Below the pieces are notes generated by a model, which made no database searches, was not told the origin of the DNA, and was given only the letters and a program-made list of their open reading frames with translations. Made by a program: the position numbers and the translations under genes. From the NCBI RefSeq assembly GCF_035818615.1, contig NZ_JAYKZY010000002.1:3350501-3414500 (forward strand): 64,000 bases of DNA. Reading direction: 5' to 3'. Below, in pieces: positions 56,191 through 64,000 of the stretch. The stretch's first letter is position 1; each line of letters starts with the position of its first letter. Source of the DNA: Sphingobium sp. CR2-8. GTDB taxonomy: Bacteria; Pseudomonadota; Alphaproteobacteria; Sphingomonadales; Sphingomonadaceae.

Positions 56191-57332
56191 TAGGGTTGAT
56201 GCTCTTTGATACCTGCGAATAGCAGCGTGAAAACGCCATAGAGGACGAGTCCAAGGATGAAGGTCGACAGGATACCCTTCAGACGTTTAGGCTCTGCCGC
56301 GTTGTCAGGCAAGCTGGGCTGAGCGATGCGTTCAATATAGATTTGCTGCCGCCGTGCCTCGTTCTTGGCAGATTCCAGCGATGCCAAGGCAACGGACAGC
56401 TGCTTGATAGCAAATTCATTCTGGAGCGAAAGGCGTTCATAACCAGGGGTCTTACCAGCCAATGACTGCTGACCGCCAGCAATCTTTCCCATTTCCTGAC
56501 CCATCTGCCGACGAATGCTCGCTACGCGCTGCTGAAGCACCGGCACCTGCGGATTGTCTGCAGCAAACTGACGCAACTCGTCCAACTGCGTCTGGGCCGC
56601 AATCATTTCATCCTGCAACTTCGACACAAGCTGAATCTGGACGCTGGCCTGCTTTTCAGGATCGACAACGCCGCCACGGTTCCTGAAATCAGAAAGAGCT
56701 TCTGCCGACCGCGCCGCCCGCTCCTTGGCTTCCTCGACTTCACCCTCCGCATAGCGGATAAGGTCGTTACGGCCACGATTGTTCAGCTTATTGACAAGCG
56801 CCTCGCCCTGCTGAAGCAGACGTTCGTTGATCCGCTGAGCATCCTGCGGCGTGTATGCGCGAACGCGGAGTGTCGTGACTGACTTGCTGCCATCATAGGT
56901 CGCAGTAACCCGAGATTGCATGTACCTATACAGTTCTTCGTTACTTGCTCCGGTAAATGATGAACCAAAACGGTTGAAGAAGCTAATTTCAGGCCGACTG
57001 TAAGCGTTCGTGACGAGCTTATCGCGGTTGAGATTCTGCAATGCATCGCGCGAATTCATGTATTCTTCGACAGCATATATTTCATCGCTGGCACCTGAGC
57101 GCGATGCGCCGGTTATCAGGGAGTCAATACCGAACGCCTGTTCCTTCTTTTCCGTCCTGACGACGAAATGAGATTGGGACACATAAACGTCTGATGCAAT
57201 GAAGCCGAAATAAATCGCCGCCAGAATAGTTGGAATTATAACGAAAATCGCGAAAATCGGTTTAATTTGACGAACCTTGCCCATGAGATTCTGGTGCGAG
57301 GTTTCTTCGAAATGCTCTTTATTTTGCACCAT
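56190..57332 (-). CDS. kpsE: KpsE-like polysaccharide co-polymerase (PCP-3)
   Basis: The 380-residue protein has the two-helix PCP layout: one membrane segment at about 24-48, a periplasmic part rich in coiled coil (about 160-320) with the Wzz-type start DVYVSQSHFVVRTEKKEQ, and a second membrane segment at about 355-375 preceded by the proline-rich IAQPSLPDNAAEPKR. KpsE links the inner-membrane ABC exporter to the outer-membrane lipoprotein. No tyrosine kinase domain is attached. It heads the export operon; the 215 bp upstream hold the probable promoter. Confidence 0.93.
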   Translation of the reverse strand: MVQNKEHFEETSHQNLMGKVRQIKPIFAIFVIIPTILAAIYFGFIASDVYVSQSHFVVRTEKKEQAFGIDSLITGASRSGASDEIYAVEEYMNSRDALQNLNRDKLVTNAYSRPEISFFNRFGSSFTGASNEELYRYMQSRVTATYDGSKSVTTLRVRAYTPQDAQRINERLLQQGEALVNKLNNRGRNDLIRYAEGEVEEAKERAARSAEALSDFRNRGGVVDPEKQASVQIQLVSKLQDEMIAAQTQLDELRQFAADNPQVPVLQQRVASIRRQMGQEMGKIAGGQQSLAGKTPGYERLSLQNEFAIKQLSVALASLESAKNEARRQQIYIERIAQPSLPDNAAEPKRLKGILSTFILGLVLYGVFTLLFAGIKEHQP

Positions 57333-57547
57333 GCAATCGACTCATTTCTCCGTAAACTCATTCCAGATCCGCACAATGGTGTAATGCCCGATCTGGCATA
57401 TCCGCCCATGGCGTAATGGGCCGAGATTGTCACGGCTTAAATATACGGGCCTGTTCGAGATGTCATTTGCAAAACACACGACCGGGACGAAGCGAGCGCA
57501 ACACGCAGCTATGACGTGATTCCAGTTCCACCAGAAACCATCCTCTA

Positions 57548-58651
57548 TTAGGGGACGTTGTGCAAGCGGTTGGCGCCCACATCGGGATTGACCTCAGCCT
57601 TGGTTACGACAACCGACTTGCCACCGGTGCCGACACCATCGAACAGATTGTCTCTCACCTGGAACATATTGCCGCCATCAAGCAGCACACCGACACCATT
57701 GTTAGGAACCGCGAAAATATTATGATCGATCACGAATCCGAAAAATGACTTGCCACCTCCCTTTACATTGATCGCCGTAGGAGCATAACCAAACTGATTT
57801 CCGGTAATGATGCCATAAGTGAAAATGGTTTTCCCATTGCCTTGATCCAGAAGGATGTTTTGACGAGTTGCATTCTCAAAACTGTTGCCCTGGATCAGAA
57901 GGATGCTGGTGCCGATCTCGCCGTTGGGCGAAAGGATAAAGCTGTCGACCAAGCCATTGAATTTGTTGTCGATCACACGTAACCCGCCTGATGATTCCTG
58001 ACGGATGCCGGCCCCACCGGAACCGCCGAAAAAACATCCTGTGACGCTGTTATCGCCACTATCGGCATTGGTCAGGTTGCGAATGAGTAGCGCGGCGTGG
58101 GTTCCGGCCTTCCCATTGAACGGACAGTCGCGAATACGAGCATCGGAACAGCGTACAAGATCGACACCGACATAATAACCGTACATGCGTACCCGTTCGA
58201 CCGCTGAAGAATAGTTGATCTTGCTTGCGCCAGGATCAAGCCGGATATAAGCGCCGCCCGTCCGCTGAACTGAACTGTAGATGGTAAAGTCACGGAATTC
58301 AGCGCTTTCCACGCCGGTATGAACAAATATATCGTTGCTTTGATGAACCACTTCGATCGAGCAAACCGATTTTCCGGCACCACGAAATATAACAGGCTTA
58401 CCGCCGGTTCGCGTCGGTCCCGCCCTTAAGAAGATGCCTGGTGGAATATATACTTCGCCACCCGTCGACGGCAAAGCATCAACTGCCGCCTGAAAAGCAG
58501 CGTCATTGAGCGTCTTTGCATCCCCCTTTGCCCCATGAGCTATGACATCCTGCGATGCTCCACCAGAACCGGAGGCTGCCCGACAGGCTGTCGTTGTCAG
58601 CAGCAGCAGGCCACCAGTCCCCGCCCCGGCAAGAAACATGCGTCGATCCAT
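57548..58651 (-). CDS. Secreted right-handed beta-helix protein (pectate-lyase-like)
   Basis: The 367-residue protein starts with a twin-arginine-like signal, MDRRMFLAGAG, and a lipobox-like TTTAC (Cys23), so it may be a Tat-exported lipoprotein. The mature part has the Pectate_lyase_3-type opening DVIAHGAKGDAKTLNDAAFQ and GGEVYIPPGIFLRAGP, followed by N/G-rich beta-helix coils (GNSFENATRQNILL, DHNIFAVPNNGVGV, RDNLFDGVG). Such proteins cleave or epimerise acidic polysaccharides. It may trim or modify the polymer made by this locus. Catalytic residues cannot be assigned by eye. Confidence 0.82.
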   Translation of the reverse strand: MDRRMFLAGAGTGGLLLLTTTACRAASGSGGASQDVIAHGAKGDAKTLNDAAFQAAVDALPSTGGEVYIPPGIFLRAGPTRTGGKPVIFRGAGKSVCSIEVVHQSNDIFVHTGVESAEFRDFTIYSSVQRTGGAYIRLDPGASKINYSSAVERVRMYGYYVGVDLVRCSDARIRDCPFNGKAGTHAALLIRNLTNADSGDNSVTGCFFGGSGGAGIRQESSGGLRVIDNKFNGLVDSFILSPNGEIGTSILLIQGNSFENATRQNILLDQGNGKTIFTYGIITGNQFGYAPTAINVKGGGKSFFGFVIDHNIFAVPNNGVGVLLDGGNMFQVRDNLFDGVGTGGKSVVVTKAEVNPDVGANRLHNVP

Positions 58652-58896
58652 AACGTCACCTCGAATTTCCGGGACGACTGACTGAACGTAGTCAATCTGA
58701 ACCCACCGTTACCGCGATCCGAAATACTCGGCAGCCGACCAGTCGACCGGCAAATCACGCAGGACCTCACAAATCTGGCCTGTATCCTGTTGCCGGTCCA
58801 GCCAAAAAGACGAGCAAAAGACCAGAAGCTGCTTTGGTTAGACGCGCTAGATACTTATCGCTAGAGCGCGATGCATCCGCAAAAACAGGAAATGTA

Positions 58897-59403
58897 ATGG
58901 CTTGCGACACTGACGCGTCCGGATATCTGAGTCCGACAATCTTCACCATGGCCGTCGATGCGCTGCCGCTGATTTCCCTGGATTTATGTGTCACTAACGC
59001 ATCCGGTCAATTGATGCTCGGATTGCGCAAAAACCCTCCCGCTCAAGGTTTCTGGTTCACGCCCGGCGGTCGAATCCGTAAGGGAGAAAGCCAGCATGCC
59101 GCTTTCCACCGCCTGATGGAAGAAGAACTCGCGTTGGGGCAGGTAACCTTTGATCGAGCCGCGCTGATGGGGGCATGGGACCATTTTTACGAAGATAGTG
59201 CGTTCAGCAGCAAGGTCAGTACACATTATGTGAACCTGCCTTATTGGATCTCGCTGACCCAGGAAGAAGAAGCGCAAATTTCCATGACCGGTCAGCATGT
59301 CGATTGGCGCTGGTTCGAGGTGCCCGGGCATAAGGATGATATTGTGCACCCCTATGCCCAAGCTTATCTTGATTGGATTGCCTGCCATCGAGCGGTTGGG
59401 TAG
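58897..59403 (+). CDS. GDP-mannose mannosyl hydrolase (Nudix)
   Basis: The 168-residue protein is a Nudix-fold hydrolase of the Gmm/WcaH type: it has the altered Nudix box GGRIRKGESQHAAFHRLMEEE, quoted here in part, in which the usual R-E-x-x-E-E is R-L-M-E-E-E, and the flanking GFWFTPGGR and VSTHYVNLPYWI. Gmm splits GDP-mannose to GDP and mannose and is common in GDP-fucose gene clusters. The ATG at 58897, preceded by CAGGA, was chosen over 58834, which begins in a region lacking family sequence. It is divergent from the beta-helix gene and marks the apparent end of the locus. Confidence 0.87.
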   Translation: MACDTDASGYLSPTIFTMAVDALPLISLDLCVTNASGQLMLGLRKNPPAQGFWFTPGGRIRKGESQHAAFHRLMEEELALGQVTFDRAALMGAWDHFYEDSAFSSKVSTHYVNLPYWISLTQEEEAQISMTGQHVDWRWFEVPGHKDDIVHPYAQAYLDWIACHRAVG

Positions 59404-59457
59404 ACAATCAGGCCCGGCCGCGCGTTTTGCCTCCGCAAGAGCCAAGCCGGATCATTA

Positions 59458-62400
59458 TCAAAACCGTAGCCGCACCCCGGCCGTCATGCTTTCGCGATGA
59501 TTGTCGCTGCCGGTCTGGGCATCGACGGCGGAAAACAGCTCAAGCCCGCCTTCCAGGCGATAGGCCATGCCTGCCGACACGGCGCCTACCATCTTCGCTC
59601 GCTGCGCGCCCGTCGCGATCAGCATCGTAGGCGTGCGGGCATAGCCGCCGATGGCGGTTGGCACTCGCCCCTTATACTGGGCGCGCAGGCCAAGGCCGAC
59701 ATAGGGGCGGAACGCCGCATCCGAACTATCGGCGCGGGCGAAGCGGAAACCCGCATCGCCAAAGAGCGCGTCATGTCGGTCCCGCGCGACGGTCAACCCG
59801 AATAGGCTGCCTGTTTCGGTCGCGCGATCGCGGATGGTGCGGACATAAGTAACGCCGACCTTGGGCGTCAGCGCCCAGTCGCCGCCGGTGGACATGGCAT
59901 AGCCGACCGACAAGTCGCCGACCAAGCTGCGCAGATCATAGCGGGCGAAGGCCGTGTCGCCATTGGGCAGCGCCCGCGTCGTGCGAGCTTCCCCACCGTC
60001 GAAGAGCGCAGATGCGGAGACCTGCAACCCGTTCGCTGCATAACGCCCATGCACACCCGCGACGAAGCCGTAGGTGCGATTGGACGCGTCCAGCGCACCG
60101 ATCCGCTGGCGGCTGTCGAGATAGCCCCCTAACGCGCCGATCGACCAGTCGCGATTGCCGATCCCGATCCCGCCGATCAGGCCATAGCCGTGTGTCTGAG
60201 TGCCGGATGTCCCTGCCCCCGCGTTACCACTCAATCGGTGCCACTGCCCCATGGCCTGTCCGAAGGTGAAGCCATGGACATCATCGCCATCGGTGGCGGC
60301 AAAGCCGGGACCGCGCGCGGTGTCGACCAGCGTCAGCGCCTGGTCCACGCCCAGCTGCGTTGCGGACGCATAGGGTTCGGGCGTCAGGCGGGCAAAGCCG
60401 CGCGGATCGGATGCCCCGTTCGCCAGCAACAGCGTCGGCAACGCCGCGAACAGCGGGCTGGTCGCGGGCTGCGCCTGAATGGCCGTGTTGGCATAAGCGA
60501 TGCTGCGCGACACTTGCGGGCTGAACGCCGCATTGTCCAGGAACTGGCCGAGCAGCTGGATGCGGTCGGCGCGCTGGACGACGAAGCCGAACAGCGATGC
60601 CGCCTTGTCGATCGTCGTATAGTTGCCTGTGATCCCGCCGCTTGCAACGATCAGGTCATAGGATGTGCCGGGTCGGATCTGCCCTTCGGCCACGATGCGC
60701 AGCGTTGCGCCGGAGGCAATGGTGACATCGCCGTTGACCCGCAACTGGTCGGCGATGGTCGGCGTGATTTCGAACAGCGATGTCGATCCGCTGGCCAGCG
60801 CGACATTGCCGTTGACCGTCATCACGCCCGGCGACGCGCCGGGGCTAAGCGTACCCGAAACGGCGATATTGCCGTTGACGGTGCCCGCCGATCCGAAGGT
60901 CGCGCCCGACCGCACGGCGATCTGCCCTGCGTTGATGATCGATCCGGCCAGGCCGACCAGGCGGCCGCCCGACAGGTCGATAGTACCGAAGGCGGCGCTG
61001 CCCGACACGGTGGCGAAACCACCGCTCATCCCCAGCGCCTCGACATTGGCGACATTGGCGAAGGCGACCGTGGCCGCGCTGCTGCCACCCGACAGCTGGA
61101 TGACGTCGTTGCCCGCACCGCCATCGACCGACCCAGCGAAGGCCCCGGCGATGGTAAAGCGGTTGTCGCCCGCGCCGAATGTCACCGGAGCGTTCAACGA
61201 TGCGCCCGCCGCGACCGTCAGGCCCGTATTGGCAGCGACGCGCTGATAGGCATGGGTGCCGGTCAGCGTAAGCGTGCCGCTGCCTTCGGTTCCCAATATC
61301 TCGAAATCCGTGAACAGGCCGGTGCCCAGCGTGCGGTCGCCCGCCAGTTCCAATATGGCGGTATCGGTGCCCGAACCGCCGCTGACGGTGCCCGCCAGCG
61401 TCGCGCCCGCAGACAGGCGGAAACTGTCGTCGCCGCCGCCCAGATCGATGATCCCGGCGATCGTACCGCCTCTGGCGACGGTCACCGACTGCCCGCCATC
61501 GCCAAAGCCGATTCGTTCATTGGTGGCGCCGAGCGTGCCTATGACGGTCAAGGCGCCGCCTGTCAGCGCGACGCTTTCGAAGCCGGTCGCCATGCCCGCC
61601 AGCGTGACAGGCGCATTGACGGTAAAGCGCACAATGTCCGCGCCCGCGCCGCCCGCATAGAGCCCGCTCGCCAGCTTGGTGCCCAGCGCCAGCACATCGT
61701 CGCCCGCGCCCATCGTCGCCACCGCGATATCGCCATCGACGCTCAGCGTCTCGGCAGCGTCCGTTCCGGTCACGACGCCCGCGGCAAAGCCGTTCAGCGT
61801 CAGGTTCAGACCCGTGCCGTTCAGCGCGACCGCCTCGAAATTCTGGTCGAGCGTCAGCGCCAGCGTGCCATTCCCCTTCACCGACAGCCGTTCAAAGCCG
61901 GTGCGGCGACCAATGCCGCTGCGGTTGCCCGCCAGCATCACGGTATAGAGGTCGTTGCCCGCGCCGCCATCGATGCCCCCCGCGACGCTGCTGCCCGCTA
62001 TGTCGACAAACTGGTCGTCGCCTGCGCCCAGCAGGACCTCGCCGCCGATGGCGCCGCTGTTGACGACGCGATCATTGCCCGCGCCCAAGTCGACATGACC
62101 CGCGATGGTGCCTGCATTGATCACCGTTTCGGCGGCGTCCCCGCCCGCGATCGTGGTCGCGCCCGCGCTGGACAGCGTCTGGCCCGCCGCGACCGTGACG
62201 GTGCCGCCCGACAGGCCGATCGTGTCGAAACGGAAGGTGCCGGAATAGGCGACGCTGCCATTGCCGATCTGGCTGAAGCGTTCGAAATTGACGAACTGGT
62301 CGCCATCCACCGCCCCGCCCCGCGTCGCGTCGACGATCAGCCTATCAGTGCCTTCGCCGCCGTCGACCGTGCCGATCAGTAAGGCGTCGGCCGCCTGAAG

Positions 62401-64000
62401 GAAGATGTCGTCCCCCGCGCCGAGCCGCACATGACCTTCGATCCGACCGTAATTTTCGATGCGATCATTGCCCCGGCCTAGGTCGATGGACCCGATGATC
62501 GTGCCGGTATTGACGATCCGGTCATCGGCGGTGCCGATTGTCTGGATCGCGCCTGCCACGGTGGTCAAACCGATCGAGCGGGCCAGCAGGTCATTGGCCG
62601 CCAGCAGCGTGTCGCCGCCGCCCCGGATCGTTCCGCTGTTGGTCAGGTCAAGGCCCGTTCCAGACACCAGCAACGCGACCGATTTCGCCCTGCTCGTCTC
62701 GATCGTACCGGCATTGGCAATCGTCCCGGTCACGCCATTGGCGGTCTGAATGCTGAGCGCCGTGGTCAGGTCGGTCACGGGTGCCGTGGTATAAACATAG
62801 CCCGGAAAGCTATAATACCTGTAGGTTCCTGTGACGCCGTCGCCGCTCGCACGGATGGTGCCGCGATTGTCGACGACATAGGTCGACGCTGCACTGCCGA
62901 GCACCTGGAGCGAAACGCCGACGCCCGCATTGCCGGACGCGGTGATCGTGCCGCTGTTGGCAAGGGCGACCGCCGCCGCGCCATTCGTAATAGCCGGATA
63001 ATAGGCGCTGCCGCTGCTGACGACCAGGGCCGTACCGTTCGCGTTGCTGATTGTGCCGCGATTGTCGATGGCCAGCCTGGCCGGTTCCGCCTGCTGCGCG
63101 AAGGCTGCACTGATCAGCGTCCCGCCGTCGATCGTCCCGCTGTTGACCGCGGAAGCGCCGGACAGGTCCTGGCCGCCCAGGCTGACGGCGCTGACGACAC
63201 CGGAGGATGCGATCGTTCCGCTATTGTCGAATAGCAATGCGCCTGACGAGAGCCATTGCGATACGGCGCTGGTCGCCAGCGTCCTGCTGCCGACTGTTCC
63301 GCTGTTCATGAACGACCGGATGTCGCCATTCACCCCGCGCAGGATCGTTCCTCGGTTGTTCAGCGCCGCCAATGGCATGCCGCTTCCCACGCCGGGAGCG
63401 AAGATGGGCAGGTAGGTCAGCACCGCGCCATCTATCGTCGCATCATTAACGATGGTGCCGTCTCCCTGAAGATAAAGGTCGTTGGCGATGCGGTTTGCCG
63501 CCGTCAGGGTGACGCTGGTGTCGGCGCCCAGCGCCTCGACATAGTCTGCCTCGAAATTGATGCCCGGCCGGTTGCCCAGCGCGATCGTGCCACTGGCCTT
63601 GCGCGAATAGCCGAAAACGTCGAAGCCCGCGCCGCCGTCGATCGTCCCGGTCACACCATGGCTGTCGCCGGTCTGAATGAACAGGTCGGACCCCTGGCCG
63701 AAGGTCAGGTTGCCGGTCAGAGTGCCGCCATCGGCAATATAAACGCTTGGGCTATAGCTGTAGGGGGCTGTCGTGATGTTGCCGACAATGGCGCCACGAT
63801 TGACGACCGTGCCCCCGCTGGACAGGTCAATCGCAGTCGCACCGCGGATCGTGCCTGTGGCTTCGTTTGTCAGTCGGCTGCCATAACTCAGCATAACTGC
63901 TGTCGCCCTGCGGCTTTCGATCGTGCCGCTGTTGGTCAGGCTGGTTCTAGGATTATAGCCCGACTGGGCCGCAACACCGTCCACCCGTATCGTGCCGCTG
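59458..64000 (-). CDS. Autotransporter with long repetitive passenger, N-terminus cut by window edge
   Basis: The frame is open to the right window end; at least 1513 residues are visible. The C-terminal 270-280 residues form an autotransporter beta-barrel (from HGFTFGQAMGQWHRLSG to the terminal GVRLRF with its final aromatic). The upstream passenger is a beta-helix of two repeat styles: NSGTI/NRGTI units in the distal part and G-x-I-D-L-G-x-G-x-D units nearer the barrel (DRIVNTGTIIGSIDLGRGND). It is likely secreted and surface-displayed, perhaps as an adhesin. GC content returns to the high level of the left flank, so it is probably core rather than island. Confidence 0.92.
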   Translation of the reverse strand, partial: SGTIRVDGVAAQSGYNPRTSLTNSGTIESRRATAVMLSYGSRLTNEATGTIRGATAIDLSSGGTVVNRGAIVGNITTAPYSYSPSVYIADGGTLTGNLTFGQGSDLFIQTGDSHGVTGTIDGGAGFDVFGYSRKASGTIALGNRPGINFEADYVEALGADTSVTLTAANRIANDLYLQGDGTIVNDATIDGAVLTYLPIFAPGVGSGMPLAALNNRGTILRGVNGDIRSFMNSGTVGSRTLATSAVSQWLSSGALLFDNSGTIASSGVVSAVSLGGQDLSGASAVNSGTIDGGTLISAAFAQQAEPARLAIDNRGTISNANGTALVVSSGSAYYPAITNGAAAVALANSGTITASGNAGVGVSLQVLGSAASTYVVDNRGTIRASGDGVTGTYRYYSFPGYVYTTAPVTDLTTALSIQTANGVTGTIANAGTIETSRAKSVALLVSGTGLDLTNSGTIRGGGDTLLAANDLLARSIGLTTVAGAIQTIGTADDRIVNTGTIIGSIDLGRGNDRIENYGRIEGHVRLGAGDDIFLQAADALLIGTVDGGEGTDRLIVDATRGGAVDGDQFVNFERFSQIGNGSVAYSGTFRFDTIGLSGGTVTVAAGQTLSSAGATTIAGGDAAETVINAGTIAGHVDLGAGNDRVVNSGAIGGEVLLGAGDDQFVDIAGSSVAGGIDGGAGNDLYTVMLAGNRSGIGRRTGFERLSVKGNGTLALTLDQNFEAVALNGTGLNLTLNGFAAGVVTGTDAAETLSVDGDIAVATMGAGDDVLALGTKLASGLYAGGAGADIVRFTVNAPVTLAGMATGFESVALTGGALTVIGTLGATNERIGFGDGGQSVTVARGGTIAGIIDLGGGDDSFRLSAGATLAGTVSGGSGTDTAILELAGDRTLGTGLFTDFEILGTEGSGTLTLTGTHAYQRVAANTGLTVAAGASLNAPVTFGAGDNRFTIAGAFAGSVDGGAGNDVIQLSGGSSAATVAFANVANVEALGMSGGFATVSGSAAFGTIDLSGGRLVGLAGSIINAGQIAVRSGATFGSAGTVNGNIAVSGTLSPGASPGVMTVNGNVALASGSTSLFEITPTIADQLRVNGDVTIASGATLRIVAEGQIRPGTSYDLIVASGGITGNYTTIDKAASLFGFVVQRADRIQLLGQFLDNAAFSPQVSRSIAYANTAIQAQPATSPLFAALPTLLLANGASDPRGFARLTPEPYASATQLGVDQALTLVDTARGPGFAATDGDDVHGFTFGQAMGQWHRLSGNAGAGTSGTQTHGYGLIGGIGIGNRDWSIGALGGYLDSRQRIGALDASNRTYGFVAGVHGRYAANGLQVSASALFDGGEARTTRALPNGDTAFARYDLRSLVGDLSVGYAMSTGGDWALTPKVGVTYVRTIRDRATETGSLFGLTVARDRHDALFGDAGFRFARADSSDAAFRPYVGLGLRAQYKGRVPTAIGGYARTPTMLIATGAQRAKMVGAVSAGMAYRLEGGLELFSAVDAQTGSDNHRESMTAGVRLRF

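Noticed and set aside
19528..59460. Search for a direct repeat of the tRNA-Ser 3' end as right attachment site
   Set aside because: No convincing copy of the tRNA end was found by eye in the window.
60190..62382. Long open frame (730 codons) on the plus strand inside the autotransporter gene
   Set aside because: It is antisense to a clear autotransporter and has a low-complexity Arg/Asp/Gly-rich composition typical of shadows of GC-rich repeats.

Overview
The window looks like a sphingomonad chromosome (Sphingomonas, Sphingobium or Novosphingobium type). This is inferred from high-GC core genes typical of that order: DUF1134 protein, bamE next to a ubiquinol-cytochrome c chaperone and a DUF177/YceD gene, a NodT-type efflux operon, and M28/M16 peptidases. 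Species cannot be fixed from the sequence alone.

Layout. 1-2025: a TPR protein cut by the window edge and two divergent 2OG-Fe(II) oxygenases. 2030-9726: clpB, two secreted peptidases and a small protein. 9742-14939: an intergenic inverted repeat, then a marR-controlled aromatic-acid/multidrug efflux operon (FUSC, DUF1656, HlyD adaptor, NodT outer-membrane factor) whose palindromic operator overlaps the marR start codon. 14985-19306: bamE, cytochrome bc1 chaperone, yceD, a small periplasmic protein, dinB and DUF1134. 19528-20912: a tRNA-Ser(GCT) followed by an intact P4-type integrase, the apparent left edge of an accessory island.

21285-59403: a large surface-polysaccharide locus, visibly less GC-rich than its flanks. 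It makes nucleotide sugars (GalE; HAD-type phosphomannomutase, ManA, ManC; Gmd, Fcl and a further SDR; RmlA-D), and carries many glycosyltransferases, several with unusual multidomain architecture. It also encodes a sulfotransferase-like protein, a PhyH-type dioxygenase, a KpsE/KpsM/KpsT ABC exporter with a Wza/KpsD-like outer-membrane lipoprotein, a secreted beta-helix protein and a GDP-mannose mannosyl hydrolase. This points to an ABC-exported capsule-like polymer containing some of mannose, fucose (or another 6-deoxyhexose), rhamnose and galactose. 59458-64000: a large autotransporter running off the right edge.

Most notable: (i) three glycosyltransferases share an unassigned C-terminal beta-rich module; (ii) four reading frames (yceD, manA, a glycosyltransferase, and the C-terminus of the 1292-residue protein) are broken at homopolymers, and one extra sense-strand C repairs every one of them, which suggests systematic base-calling loss, although the C9 tract could also be a phase-variation switch; (iii) the locus lacks recognisable KpsC/KpsS, a priming transferase, Wzx and Wzy.
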